This document shows positions 35,385 through 43,446 of a stretch of DNA of 64,000 nt, piece by piece (the first letter of the stretch is position 1; the number at the start of each line of letters is the position of its first letter). Below the pieces are notes generated by a model that was not told the DNA's origin, searched no databases, and saw nothing but the letters and a program-made list of their open reading frames with translations. Both the position numbers and the translations under genes were made by a program. The stretch covers positions 62,001 to 126,000 of the forward strand of contig VGDM01000002.1 of NCBI GenBank assembly GCA_016869715.1, in the 5' to 3' direction. The stretch comes from Alphaproteobacteria bacterium (GTDB lineage: Bacteria > Pseudomonadota > Alphaproteobacteria > Acetobacterales > Acetobacteraceae).

Positions 35385-35947
35385 GCGCTACCGCCCCGCA
35401 CCCTGCCGGGAGGTAGGATCAATCCATGGATGATATCCTGGCGTCGATTCGCCGCATCCTGAATGAGGATGAGGCGGCGGCCCAGTCTGCGGAAGTGGAG
35501 AAACCCTCATCTCCCAAAGCGCCGGCTGCTGAAAAACCAGAAGCGCCGCCATCCCCAAATGCGTCAACCCCCGAATTCACCCCCCCCGCCAATGGCGCCG
35601 CCGCCCGTGGTACGTTCGGGGCCAGAGCCTGTAGAATTGACCTCAGACATGCTGGTCACGCCACCCACGCGGGCCGCTTCGGCGCCGCGGATGGGTATGG
35701 ATGACGCGTCTGGTCTGATTGCTCCTGCCGCTGCCCAGCTGCTGCCGCCTCCGTCGGTTCCCTGCTGCGCGCCGTGAGTTCTGAGCGCGGTTCGCAAGTC
35801 TATCGCAGCGGGCCGAGTATTGAAGATGTGGTGCGCGAAGAAATCCGCCCCATCCTGAGGGATTGGCTGGATAGCCATTTGCCGCCCCTGGTGGAACGGC
35901 TGGTGCGTGCTGAGATCGAACGAGTCGTCAATCGCGCCTTGCCATAA
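35381..35947 (+). pseudogene. popZ: PopZ-family (DUF2497) polar organising protein, disrupted
   Basis: An ATG overlapping the tolC stop opens MSATAPHPAGR, then a TAG precedes DQSMDDILASIRRILNEDE, the classical PopZ N-terminus. A start at ATG 35426 with an upstream GGGAGG could bypass this stop. A one-base gain in an eight-C tract (35580-35587) then throws the Pro-rich middle into another frame (EPVELTSDMLVTPPTRAAS). A one-base loss near 35738 restores the frame for the conserved C-terminus (IEDVVREEIRPILRDWLDSH, then LVERLVRAEIERVV). PopZ organises the cell pole and anchors ParB. As written, translation from 35426 ends at 35704 without the assembly domain. Confidence 0.8.
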
Positions 35948-35954
35948 AGCGGGA

Positions 35955-36927
35955 CTATTCCGAGCGAATATTATTCTCCCGCACCACGCGCCCCCAAAGC
36001 GTCATTTGGTTCCGCAGGAAGGCGCTGAATTCCTCAGGCATTGAGGCGACCACATCAATGCCCAAAGGCCCGGTCATGCGGGTGCGTAATTCGGGTTCCG
36101 CCAGCGCCTTCACCAGGGCCGCGTGAAAGCGTCGCTGGATCGCCACTGGTACACGCGTCGGCGCCAGAAGGCCCCACCAGGCCAGTGCATCAATGCTCGG
36201 TAGGCCCTGTTCTGCGACCGTCGGCAGATCAGGAAATAGCGCGGAACGCACGGCGCCGGTCTGTGCAAGCGGGCGAAGCGTGCGACCCACCTGGCCACCA
36301 AGCCCTGCATTGGTCGCCATGGGCATATCCAATTCGCCAGCCGCCGCAGCAGCACTCATAGGACCGCCGCCGCGATAGGGCACATGCACCACGCGGAAAT
36401 CACCGGCCTTTTGCATGAGCGTCATCGTCAGATGCGAAAGACTGCCATTGCCGATGGACCCATAGGTCAGCGTCTCGGGCTTTTCCTTGGCCGCCGCGAT
36501 CACTTCACGCAAATTCTGCCAGGGGCGGGAATTGTGTGTGGTGATGATCATGGGCGCGGTGCCAATCAGCATGATCGGCGCGAAATCCCTCTCCGTATCG
36601 AAGCCCAGATTGAGGATCAGGACAAGGATTCACCGCATGGGTATCGAATACGGTGACCCAACTATTGCCATCCGCCGGCGCACGCGATGCCGCCTGCGTG
36701 CCCAAGGCGCCCGAAGCGCCGGGGCGATTTTCCACGACCACCGGGACGCCGAGCTCGGCTGCCAGCCGCGGCTGCAGCAGGCGGGTGATGGTGTCCACGC
36801 TGCCGCCGGGCGGGAAGGGGGCGATGATCCGGATCGGTCCATTCGGCCAGGCAGGCGCCTGCGCAAGGGAAGGGGCGGCAAGGGAAAGCCCGGCTAGGCT
36901 GGCAATCATGGCGCGGCGATGGAACAT
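35955..36927 (-). pseudogene. Bug-family receptor gene with one frameshift
   Basis: The first part (signal peptide MIASLAGLSLAAPSLAQA, then RIIAPFPPGGSVDTITRLLQ and VVENRPGASGALGTQAASRA) is open down to THAVNP. The rest (VLILNLGFDTERDFAPIMLI, VVHVPYRGGGPMSAAAAAGE, TLWGRVVRENNIRSE) lies in another frame. A single extra base near 36627 separates them. Both halves are otherwise complete and typical of a roughly 320-residue Bug receptor. Recent decay or a sequencing error are both possible. It is divergent from valS. Confidence 0.85.
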
Positions 36928-37025
36928 GGCGGCTCCCCGAAGCTTTGATGTTTTGGAGCGCGTTATGACCCACATCCCGCGCCCTGCCCTTGACGTAATG
37001 CCCCGGGGCGGGGAAGGAAAGCGCC

Positions 37026-39731
37026 ATGCTCGACAAGGTTTTCGACCCCACTGCGATGGAGGCCCGCCTTTATGCAGGCTGGGAGGCTTCAGGCGCTTTT
37101 TCCGCCCATCCGGAAAGCCCAAACCGCCCCTTCACCATCATGATCCCGCCGCCGAATGTGACCGGCAGCCTGCATATCGGCCATGCGCTGGATAATACCT
37201 TGCAGGATGTGCTGATCCGCTGGCGGCGCATGCAGGGGCACGACGCACTGTGGCAGCCCGGCACCGACCATGCCGGCATTGCCACACAGATCGTCGTAGA
37301 GCGCCTGCTGGCCGAACAGAAGCAGCCGGACCGTCGCGCCATGGGCCGTGAGGCCTTTCTGAAGCGTGTTTGGGCATGGAAGGCAGAATCGGGCGGCACC
37401 ATTACCCGGCAATTGCGCCGGCTTGGTGCATCACTCGATTGGCCGCGTGAGCGCTTCACGATGGATGAGGGGCTTTCAGCCGCAGTGTGCGAAGTATTTG
37501 TCACGCTGCACCGCCAGGGCCTGATCTATCGCGACCGGCGCCTCGTGAATTGGGACCCAAAATTCCTGACCGCGATTTCCGATCTGGAGGTCGAAAGCAA
37601 GGAAGTGAAGGGCAGCCTTTGGCATTTGCGCTACCCGGTGGAAAGCGGGCCGGGACAGTTTTTGGTGGTGGCCACCACGCGCCCGGAAACCATGCTGGGC
37701 GATACTGCCATTGCCGTGCATCCCGATGATGCGCGCTTCAAGCATTTGATCGGCAAGCGCGTCATCCTGCCGCTGCTGGGCCACGCCATTCCCGTAGTTG
37801 CGGATAAATATTCCGATCCCGAAAAGGGCTCGGGTGCAGTAAAGATCACGCCTGCCCACGACTTCAATGATTTTGAGGTCGGGCGGCGCCATGACCTGCC
37901 CATGCCATCCGTTTTGGATGCCGAAGGGCGCGTGATGCTGGATGAAATCAGCACACATTTCGCTGCTGCTGCTGATGGCATTGCGGATCACGCCTTTGTG
38001 CGCGGGCTGGCCGGGCAGGATCGCTTTGCGGCGCGCAAGGCGATTGTCGCGCGGCTTGAGAAATTGGAACTGGTCGAGAAGATCGAACCCCATACGCATA
38101 TGGTGCCGCATAGTGAACGTTCTGGCGTGCCGATTGAACCACGCCTGACCATGCAATGGTACGTGGATGCAAAAACCCTGGCGGAGCCGGCCATTCGCGC
38201 GGTGGAATCCGGCCAGACCGTGTTTTCGCCCAAGCAATTCGAAAACATCTTTTTCGCCTGGATGCGCGACATCCAGCCCTGGTGCATCTCCCGCCAGCTG
38301 TGGTGGGGCCACCAAATCCCCGCCTGGTATGCGCCGGATGGCGAGGTGTTCGTTGCCCATACCGAAGAAGAAGCCCAAGCGGCAGCGCGCGCGAAATTCG
38401 GGCATGAAGTCGTGCTGACGCGTGATGAGGATGTGCTGGATACCTGGTTTTCCAGCGCGCTGTGGCCCTTTTCTACGATTGGCTGGCCAGAAAAAACGCC
38501 AGAGATTGCGAAATACTATCCTGGCGATGTGCTGGTGACGGGATCGGACATCATCTTCTTCTGGGTCGCCCGGATGATGATGATGGGCATTCATTTCATG
38601 GATGGGCGGGTACCCTTCAAGACCGTTTGCATTCATGGGCTGGTGCGCGATGAAAAAGGGCGGAAAATGTCTAAATCGCGCGGTAACGGCATTGATCCGC
38701 TGGAACTGCTGGATGCCTATGGCGCGGATGCGATGCGCTTTACTTTGTGTGCGCTGGCCGCACCCGGGCGTGATATCAAGCTTGGCCGACAGCTGGTGGA
38801 GAGCTATCGGTCCTTTGCGACGAAAATCTGGAATGCGGCGCGATTTTGCGAAATGAACGGCATTGCGCCGGGGGCAGGGTTTGATCCGGCCTCGGCCAAA
38901 CTGCCGCTTTCGCACTGGATTTTGGATGCGACCAATGCAGCGCTGACGGAAGTGAATGCCGCGCTTGAAGGCTTCCGCTTCGATGATTACGCCAAGGCCT
39001 GCTATCGCTTCGCCTGGAATGATTTCTGCGATTGGTTTCTAGAGTTTGCCAAACCGGTGCTGAACGGCCCGGATGGCGCCGACAAAAATGAGGTGAAGGC
39101 GACCGCAACGCATGTGCTTGGCGTGATTCTCCGCATGCTTCATCCCGTCATGCCCTTCATCACGGAAGAATTGTGGCACCGCATGGGCTACGGCGCTGAG
39201 GGCAGCCTGATCCGCACTGCCTGGCCGGAAGCCACGCCGGTTGCCGATGCTGCGGCAGCGCGCGCGGAATTGAATTGGGTGGTGCGGTTGATTTCGGAAA
39301 TGCGCACCGTGCGGTCTGAGATGAATGTCGCCCCATCCGTCACCGTGCCGCTGCTGATGGCGGGCGCCCGGCCCGAAAGCCTGGCGCGCGCCGAGCGCTG
39401 GGCGGATGCCATCCATCGCATGGGCCGCGCGAGCGAGATCCGCGCTTTGAGTGGTGACCCGCCGAAGGGCGTGGTGCAGGCCGTGCTGGATGAAACCACG
39501 CTGATGCTACCCCTGGCCGATGTGATTGACTTCTCCGCCGAGCGCGCTCGTCTTCGTAGGGAACGTACGCGCATTGAAGGCGAAGTGCAGAAGGTTGAAG
39601 CCAAGCTTGGCAGTGAAGCCTTTGTCTCTCGTGCACCTGCGGAGATTGTCGAGGAAAACCGCGAAAGGCTTGCGGCCTGGCAAGCGGAAATAACCAGGCT
39701 TGATACTGCTTTGGCACGGATTGCGGATTAG
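37026..39731 (+). CDS. valS: Valyl-tRNA synthetase
   Basis: The 901-residue class Ia synthetase has the HIGH-type motif in PPPNVTGSLHIGHALDNTLQ, the editing domain with VVATTRPETMLGDTAIAVHP, the WCISRQLWWGHQIPAWY segment, and the KMSKS loop in DEKGRKMSKSRGNGIDPLEL. The C-terminal coiled coil (RARLRRERTRIEGEVQKVEA) that binds tRNA is present. It charges tRNA-Val in the cytoplasm. Length and motif order are standard. Confidence 0.98.
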   Translation: MLDKVFDPTAMEARLYAGWEASGAFSAHPESPNRPFTIMIPPPNVTGSLHIGHALDNTLQDVLIRWRRMQGHDALWQPGTDHAGIATQIVVERLLAEQKQPDRRAMGREAFLKRVWAWKAESGGTITRQLRRLGASLDWPRERFTMDEGLSAAVCEVFVTLHRQGLIYRDRRLVNWDPKFLTAISDLEVESKEVKGSLWHLRYPVESGPGQFLVVATTRPETMLGDTAIAVHPDDARFKHLIGKRVILPLLGHAIPVVADKYSDPEKGSGAVKITPAHDFNDFEVGRRHDLPMPSVLDAEGRVMLDEISTHFAAAADGIADHAFVRGLAGQDRFAARKAIVARLEKLELVEKIEPHTHMVPHSERSGVPIEPRLTMQWYVDAKTLAEPAIRAVESGQTVFSPKQFENIFFAWMRDIQPWCISRQLWWGHQIPAWYAPDGEVFVAHTEEEAQAAARAKFGHEVVLTRDEDVLDTWFSSALWPFSTIGWPEKTPEIAKYYPGDVLVTGSDIIFFWVARMMMMGIHFMDGRVPFKTVCIHGLVRDEKGRKMSKSRGNGIDPLELLDAYGADAMRFTLCALAAPGRDIKLGRQLVESYRSFATKIWNAARFCEMNGIAPGAGFDPASAKLPLSHWILDATNAALTEVNAALEGFRFDDYAKACYRFAWNDFCDWFLEFAKPVLNGPDGADKNEVKATATHVLGVILRMLHPVMPFITEELWHRMGYGAEGSLIRTAWPEATPVADAAAARAELNWVVRLISEMRTVRSEMNVAPSVTVPLLMAGARPESLARAERWADAIHRMGRASEIRALSGDPPKGVVQAVLDETTLMLPLADVIDFSAERARLRRERTRIEGEVQKVEAKLGSEAFVSRAPAEIVEENRERLAAWQAEITRLDTALARIAD

Positions 39732-39844
39732 CGCATGTTGCTGGGCCATCATGCGCGCTTGACTTCAGGCGACACCCCAAACAGTGCTTTGGTTCATATA
39801 AGGCCGGTCGGCGGATCGCACTCTGAAAATTTTGCAGGAGGGAA

Positions 39845-41569
39845 ATGACGATGACGAAATGGGATAAGTCAAAACTGCCGAGCCGGCACACCACCATGGG
39901 GCCGGAACGCGCGCCGCATCGTTCCTATTACTACGCCATGGGGCTGACGCAGGAAGAAATCCTGCAGCCGCTGGTCGGTGTCGCTTCCTGCTGGAATGAA
40001 GCGGCACCATGCAATATTGCGCTGTCGCGCCAGGCGCAGGCAGCCAAGATCGGCGTGAAGGAAGCGGGTGCCACGCCGCGCGAATTCACCACCATCACGG
40101 TGACCGATGGTATTGCGATGGGCCATCAGTCCATGAAATCATCCTTGGCGTCACGCGATACCATCGCGGATTCCATTGAACTCACCATGCGCGGGCATTG
40201 CTATGATGCGCTGGTTGGCATTGCGGGCTGTGACAAGTCACTCCCTGGCGTCATGATGTCCATGATCCGGCTGAATGTGCCATCGGTCTTCATGTATGGC
40301 GGGTCCATCATGCCGGGCAAGCATCATGGCCGCAATGTCACGGTGCTGGATGTGTTCGAGGCGGTGGGCAAGCACGCCGCCGGCGGCATGTCTGATGAGG
40401 AATTGGATGAGCTGGAACGCCATGCCTGCCCAGGTGCCGGCGCTTGTGGCGGGCAATTCACCGCCAATACCATGGCCTGCGTTTCTGAAATGATTGGCCT
40501 CGCTTTGCCCTTTTCTGCCGGCGCGCCAGCGCCGGATGAAGACCGCGACCGTTGGGCCGTGGAATCAGGCCGCGCCGTAGTGGAACTGATCCGCCGCAAT
40601 ATCCGCCCGCGCGATATTGTGACGCTCGATTCCTTGCATAACGCCGCAGCGATTGTGGGTGCCACAGGTGGTTCGACCAATGCCGCGCTCCATCTGCCCG
40701 CCATGGCGCATGAGGCAAGCATCCGCTTCACCTTGCAGGATGTGGCCGAGATCATGCGCAAGACGCCGCATATCGCCGACCTCAAGCCAGGTGGACGTTA
40801 CGTCGCCGCCGATGTACATCGCATTGGTGGCGTGCCCATCATCATCAAGGCTTTGATTGATGGTGGCTATGTGAAGGGCAATTGCATGACCGTCACCGGC
40901 AAGACCATTGCCGAAAATCACCGTGAGGTGATTGTGCCGAAGGATCAGGATGTGGTGCGTCCTTGTTCCGATCCGATCAGCCCAATTGGTGGCGTTGTCT
41001 CCCTGCATGGCAATCTGGCGCCAGAGGGCGCCATTGTGAAAATCGCTGGCATGGAAAAGCTCCGCTTTGAAGGCGCTGCGCTTTGCTTTGACTGCGAGGA
41101 AGATGCATTCAAGGCCGTGGAAATGCGTGCATATAAGCCGGGCGATATCATCATTGTGCGCTATGAGGGCCCGAAGGGTGGGCCTGGCATGCGTGAGATG
41201 CTCTCCACCACCTCAGCCATTTATGGTCAGGGCATGGGGGATAAGGTGGCGCTGATCACCGATGGGCGTTTTTCGGGTGCGACGCGCGGCTTTTGTATCG
41301 GCCATGTTGGGCCAGAAGCCGCGGTGGGTGGGCCAATTGCGCTGCTGCGTGATGGCGACAAGATCATCATTGATGCTGACAAAGGCACGATTGATGTGGC
41401 ACTTTCGGACCAGGAATTGGCCAAGCGCCGCGCCGAATGGAAGCCGCGCAGGACCGATTATAATTCCGGCGTGCTCTGGAAATATGCGCAGTTGGTGGGC
41501 CCGGCCTATCTTGGTGCCGTGACGCATCCGGGTGGTGGGGCTGAGACCCATTGCTACGCGGAACAGTGA
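39845..41569 (+). CDS. ilvD: Dihydroxy-acid dehydratase
   Basis: IlvD dehydrates dihydroxy acids to 2-oxo acids in valine, isoleucine and leucine synthesis. The 574-residue protein has the iron-sulphur cysteines in SCWNEAAPCNIAL, GIAGCDKSLPGVMMSM and HACPGAGACGGQFTANTMAC, plus the C-terminal ITDGRFSGATRGFCIGHVGP. AGGAGG lies just before two ATGs six bases apart; the second (39851) has the better spacing. Length and motifs fit the IlvD branch more than Edd. The gene upstream is valS, so valine metabolism is represented twice here. Confidence 0.95.
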   Translation: MTMTKWDKSKLPSRHTTMGPERAPHRSYYYAMGLTQEEILQPLVGVASCWNEAAPCNIALSRQAQAAKIGVKEAGATPREFTTITVTDGIAMGHQSMKSSLASRDTIADSIELTMRGHCYDALVGIAGCDKSLPGVMMSMIRLNVPSVFMYGGSIMPGKHHGRNVTVLDVFEAVGKHAAGGMSDEELDELERHACPGAGACGGQFTANTMACVSEMIGLALPFSAGAPAPDEDRDRWAVESGRAVVELIRRNIRPRDIVTLDSLHNAAAIVGATGGSTNAALHLPAMAHEASIRFTLQDVAEIMRKTPHIADLKPGGRYVAADVHRIGGVPIIIKALIDGGYVKGNCMTVTGKTIAENHREVIVPKDQDVVRPCSDPISPIGGVVSLHGNLAPEGAIVKIAGMEKLRFEGAALCFDCEEDAFKAVEMRAYKPGDIIIVRYEGPKGGPGMREMLSTTSAIYGQGMGDKVALITDGRFSGATRGFCIGHVGPEAAVGGPIALLRDGDKIIIDADKGTIDVALSDQELAKRRAEWKPRRTDYNSGVLWKYAQLVGPAYLGAVTHPGGGAETHCYAEQ

Positions 41570-41982
41570 TCCGCGCCGCATTTCTTTCCGTCATGCTTTG
41601 CGCTGCTGGCCCTCTGACAGCGCAGGGCTTTGGCGGCGTGTGGCAAGGCAGGCTGACCTGTGATGCCGTGCCGGGTCTTACCGAGGCGCCTTTGGCAGCG
41701 CCTTTGACAATACGGGTGGATGGGACGGTCGCGAAATATGAACGCCCAGTGCTTTCGGCTTCCGGGGCGCGGACGGGCGCCTGGGAAAGGGGCGAAGGGC
41801 GCGTGGGCGCGGAGGGAGCTTTGGTGTTGGTGGGCGGGTCTTCCGGGCGCGGCTTTCATTATCGTGCGCGCTATGAGGGCCGACTTGGCGCGGATGGCGT
41901 TTCGCAATTTACCGGCGCGCAGGAATGGATGCTGGATGATCGCGATTTCACGCGGGTTTGCTCGATTGAAGTGCGGCGCTGA
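41566..41982 (+). CDS. Exported protein of unknown function
   Basis: A 138-residue protein begins at a GTG overlapping the ilvD stop (GTGA). It has a signal peptide (AAFLSVMLCAAGPLTAQG) and a beta-rich mature part: GGVWQGRLTCDAVPG, then alternating short strands up to WMLDDRDFTRVCSIEVRR. The two mature cysteines (LTCDAV and RVCSIE) could form a disulfide. I recognise no family. It is probably periplasmic and translated with ilvD, although a functional link is not obvious. Confidence 0.65.
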   Translation: MIRAAFLSVMLCAAGPLTAQGFGGVWQGRLTCDAVPGLTEAPLAAPLTIRVDGTVAKYERPVLSASGARTGAWERGEGRVGAEGALVLVGGSSGRGFHYRARYEGRLGADGVSQFTGAQEWMLDDRDFTRVCSIEVRR

Positions 41983-42081
41983 TCACGCCGATATCATGAA
42001 AATGCCCTGATCCTGCCCGGCGGCAGCCATGGAGGCAAGGCGACATTCCCATGATCCCAGATGGATCAAAGGGGGTGTTTA

Positions 42082-42339
42082 ATGCGCCTAATCACCTTGC
42101 CGCTTTCCATGTTGCTGTTGTTGTTGACGCTGGGTGGCTGCCTTGCCAGCGACGGCCATCACACGCCGTCCTATGGTTACGGCGGCTATGGTTATGCGCC
42201 CTATGGTGGTCATGCCTATCGGCCCTATCGGCAAAACTATGGCGCCTTCGAACCGCATTGGCATTACCGGCAGCATCGCCATCAGTATCATCAGAATCGA
42301 CCGCTATTTCCACACCGGCCAATCTGGAAGAAATGGTAG
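42082..42339 (+). CDS. Small His/Tyr/Gly-rich lipoprotein
   Basis: An 85-residue protein starts MRLITLPLSMLLLLLTLGGC, with a lipobox LGGC and predicted lipid attachment at that cysteine. The mature part is low-complexity: YGYGGYGYAPYGGHAYRPY, then QHRHQYHQNRPLFPH. The histidine- and tyrosine-rich composition suggests a surface or metal-binding role, but I know no function. A run of G before the ATG at 42082 serves as a plausible ribosome site. Confidence 0.6.
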   Translation: MRLITLPLSMLLLLLTLGGCLASDGHHTPSYGYGGYGYAPYGGHAYRPYRQNYGAFEPHWHYRQHRHQYHQNRPLFPHRPIWKKW

Positions 42340-42355
42340 GGCTGTTGCGTGCGCC

Positions 42356-43321
42356 CTATTCCGGCTGAAAATTTGCCAGCCGCAGTAATTCCGCATTTCG
42401 CGCCACATCGGTGCGGATGAAGGCCTCGGCTTCGTCCACTGTCTCGGCAACAGGCTCAAACCCAAGGCCGCTCAGGCGTTGCACCGTTGCAGCCTCACGC
42501 ATGCCATCAACCAGAATGCGATTGAGCCGCCGCAAGATTTCAACTGGCACACCACGCGGTGCCCAAATGCCATACCAGGAATAGAATTCAAAACCGCGCA
42601 GCCCAGCTTCCGTGAGTGTGGGCAAATCCGGCGCCATGGGTGTGCGCGCTGCGGTGGCCACGCCAAGCCCGCGCAATTGCCCCGCGCGCACCATGGGTAG
42701 GGTTGCCAGCACCGGATCGAACATCAGCTGCGCATTACCGGCAGCGACATCGGTCAGCGCCGGGGCAGAACCACGATAGCCGACAATTTCGATATTCGCA
42801 CCGGTCAGGCGGTTGAATTCAATACTGCCCAAATGTCCCGCCGCCCCAAGGGAGGATGTGGCGAAGGACCATTTGGTGGGCTCACGCTTCGCGGCTTCTA
42901 CAACAGCTGGGATGGTGGTTTGCGGCAGCCGCGGGTTCATCACCAGCACCAAGGGACCGCGCGCGGTGCGCGCCACCGCTACAAAATCCTGTACGGGATC
43001 ATAGGGCGCATTCTTCATCACATACCGCGCCATGGGGTGAATGGAAGCGGACCCAAGCAGCGTATAGCCATCAGCAGCTGATTGCAGCACGGCCTGGCTG
43101 CCAACTGCGCCATTCGCGCCGGCACGGTTTTCCACCACCACGGTCACGCCAAGCGCATCGGCAATCTTGGTCGCGGCAAGCCGTGCCATGGCATCCGTCG
43201 CCGCGCCGGGCGTGAAGGGCACAATCATGCGCAAGGGGCGATTGGGCCAGGCGCCCTGTGCGATGGCAGGGCTTGTTAAGGCAGTGCCAGTCAGGCCAAT
43301 CAGGATATGGCGCCTTTGCAT
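42356..43321 (-). CDS. Bug-family (TctC-type) periplasmic solute receptor
   Basis: The 321-residue protein has an N-terminal export signal (HILIGLTGTALTSPAIAQGA) and the family motifs RMIVPFTPGAATDAMARL, VVVENRAGANGAVGSQAVLQ and IVGYRGSAPALTDVAAG. No lesion is seen. The motif GAATDAMAR replaces the more usual GGxxDxxAR. It is divergent from the CoxL-like oxidoreductase gene 125 bases away, so the two may be expressed together; the ligand is unknown. Confidence 0.93.
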   Translation of the reverse strand: MQRRHILIGLTGTALTSPAIAQGAWPNRPLRMIVPFTPGAATDAMARLAATKIADALGVTVVVENRAGANGAVGSQAVLQSAADGYTLLGSASIHPMARYVMKNAPYDPVQDFVAVARTARGPLVLVMNPRLPQTTIPAVVEAAKREPTKWSFATSSLGAAGHLGSIEFNRLTGANIEIVGYRGSAPALTDVAAGNAQLMFDPVLATLPMVRAGQLRGLGVATAARTPMAPDLPTLTEAGLRGFEFYSWYGIWAPRGVPVEILRRLNRILVDGMREAATVQRLSGLGFEPVAETVDEAEAFIRTDVARNAELLRLANFQPE

Positions 43322-43446
43322 GATAAGCCCCCGTCAATTTTTGTGCGCCTCATTAGGCGGCGTGTTGCACCGCCCGCCAAGAAAATCCTGGGATTGACGA
43401 AACGCTCCTTCGCCTATGAGCTTACCATACAAGGAGAAGCCAGGCC

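Noticed and set aside
37476-38915. 479-codon open frame on the minus strand
   Set aside because: It is antisense to valS, which has all synthetase motifs. The translation shows no domain.
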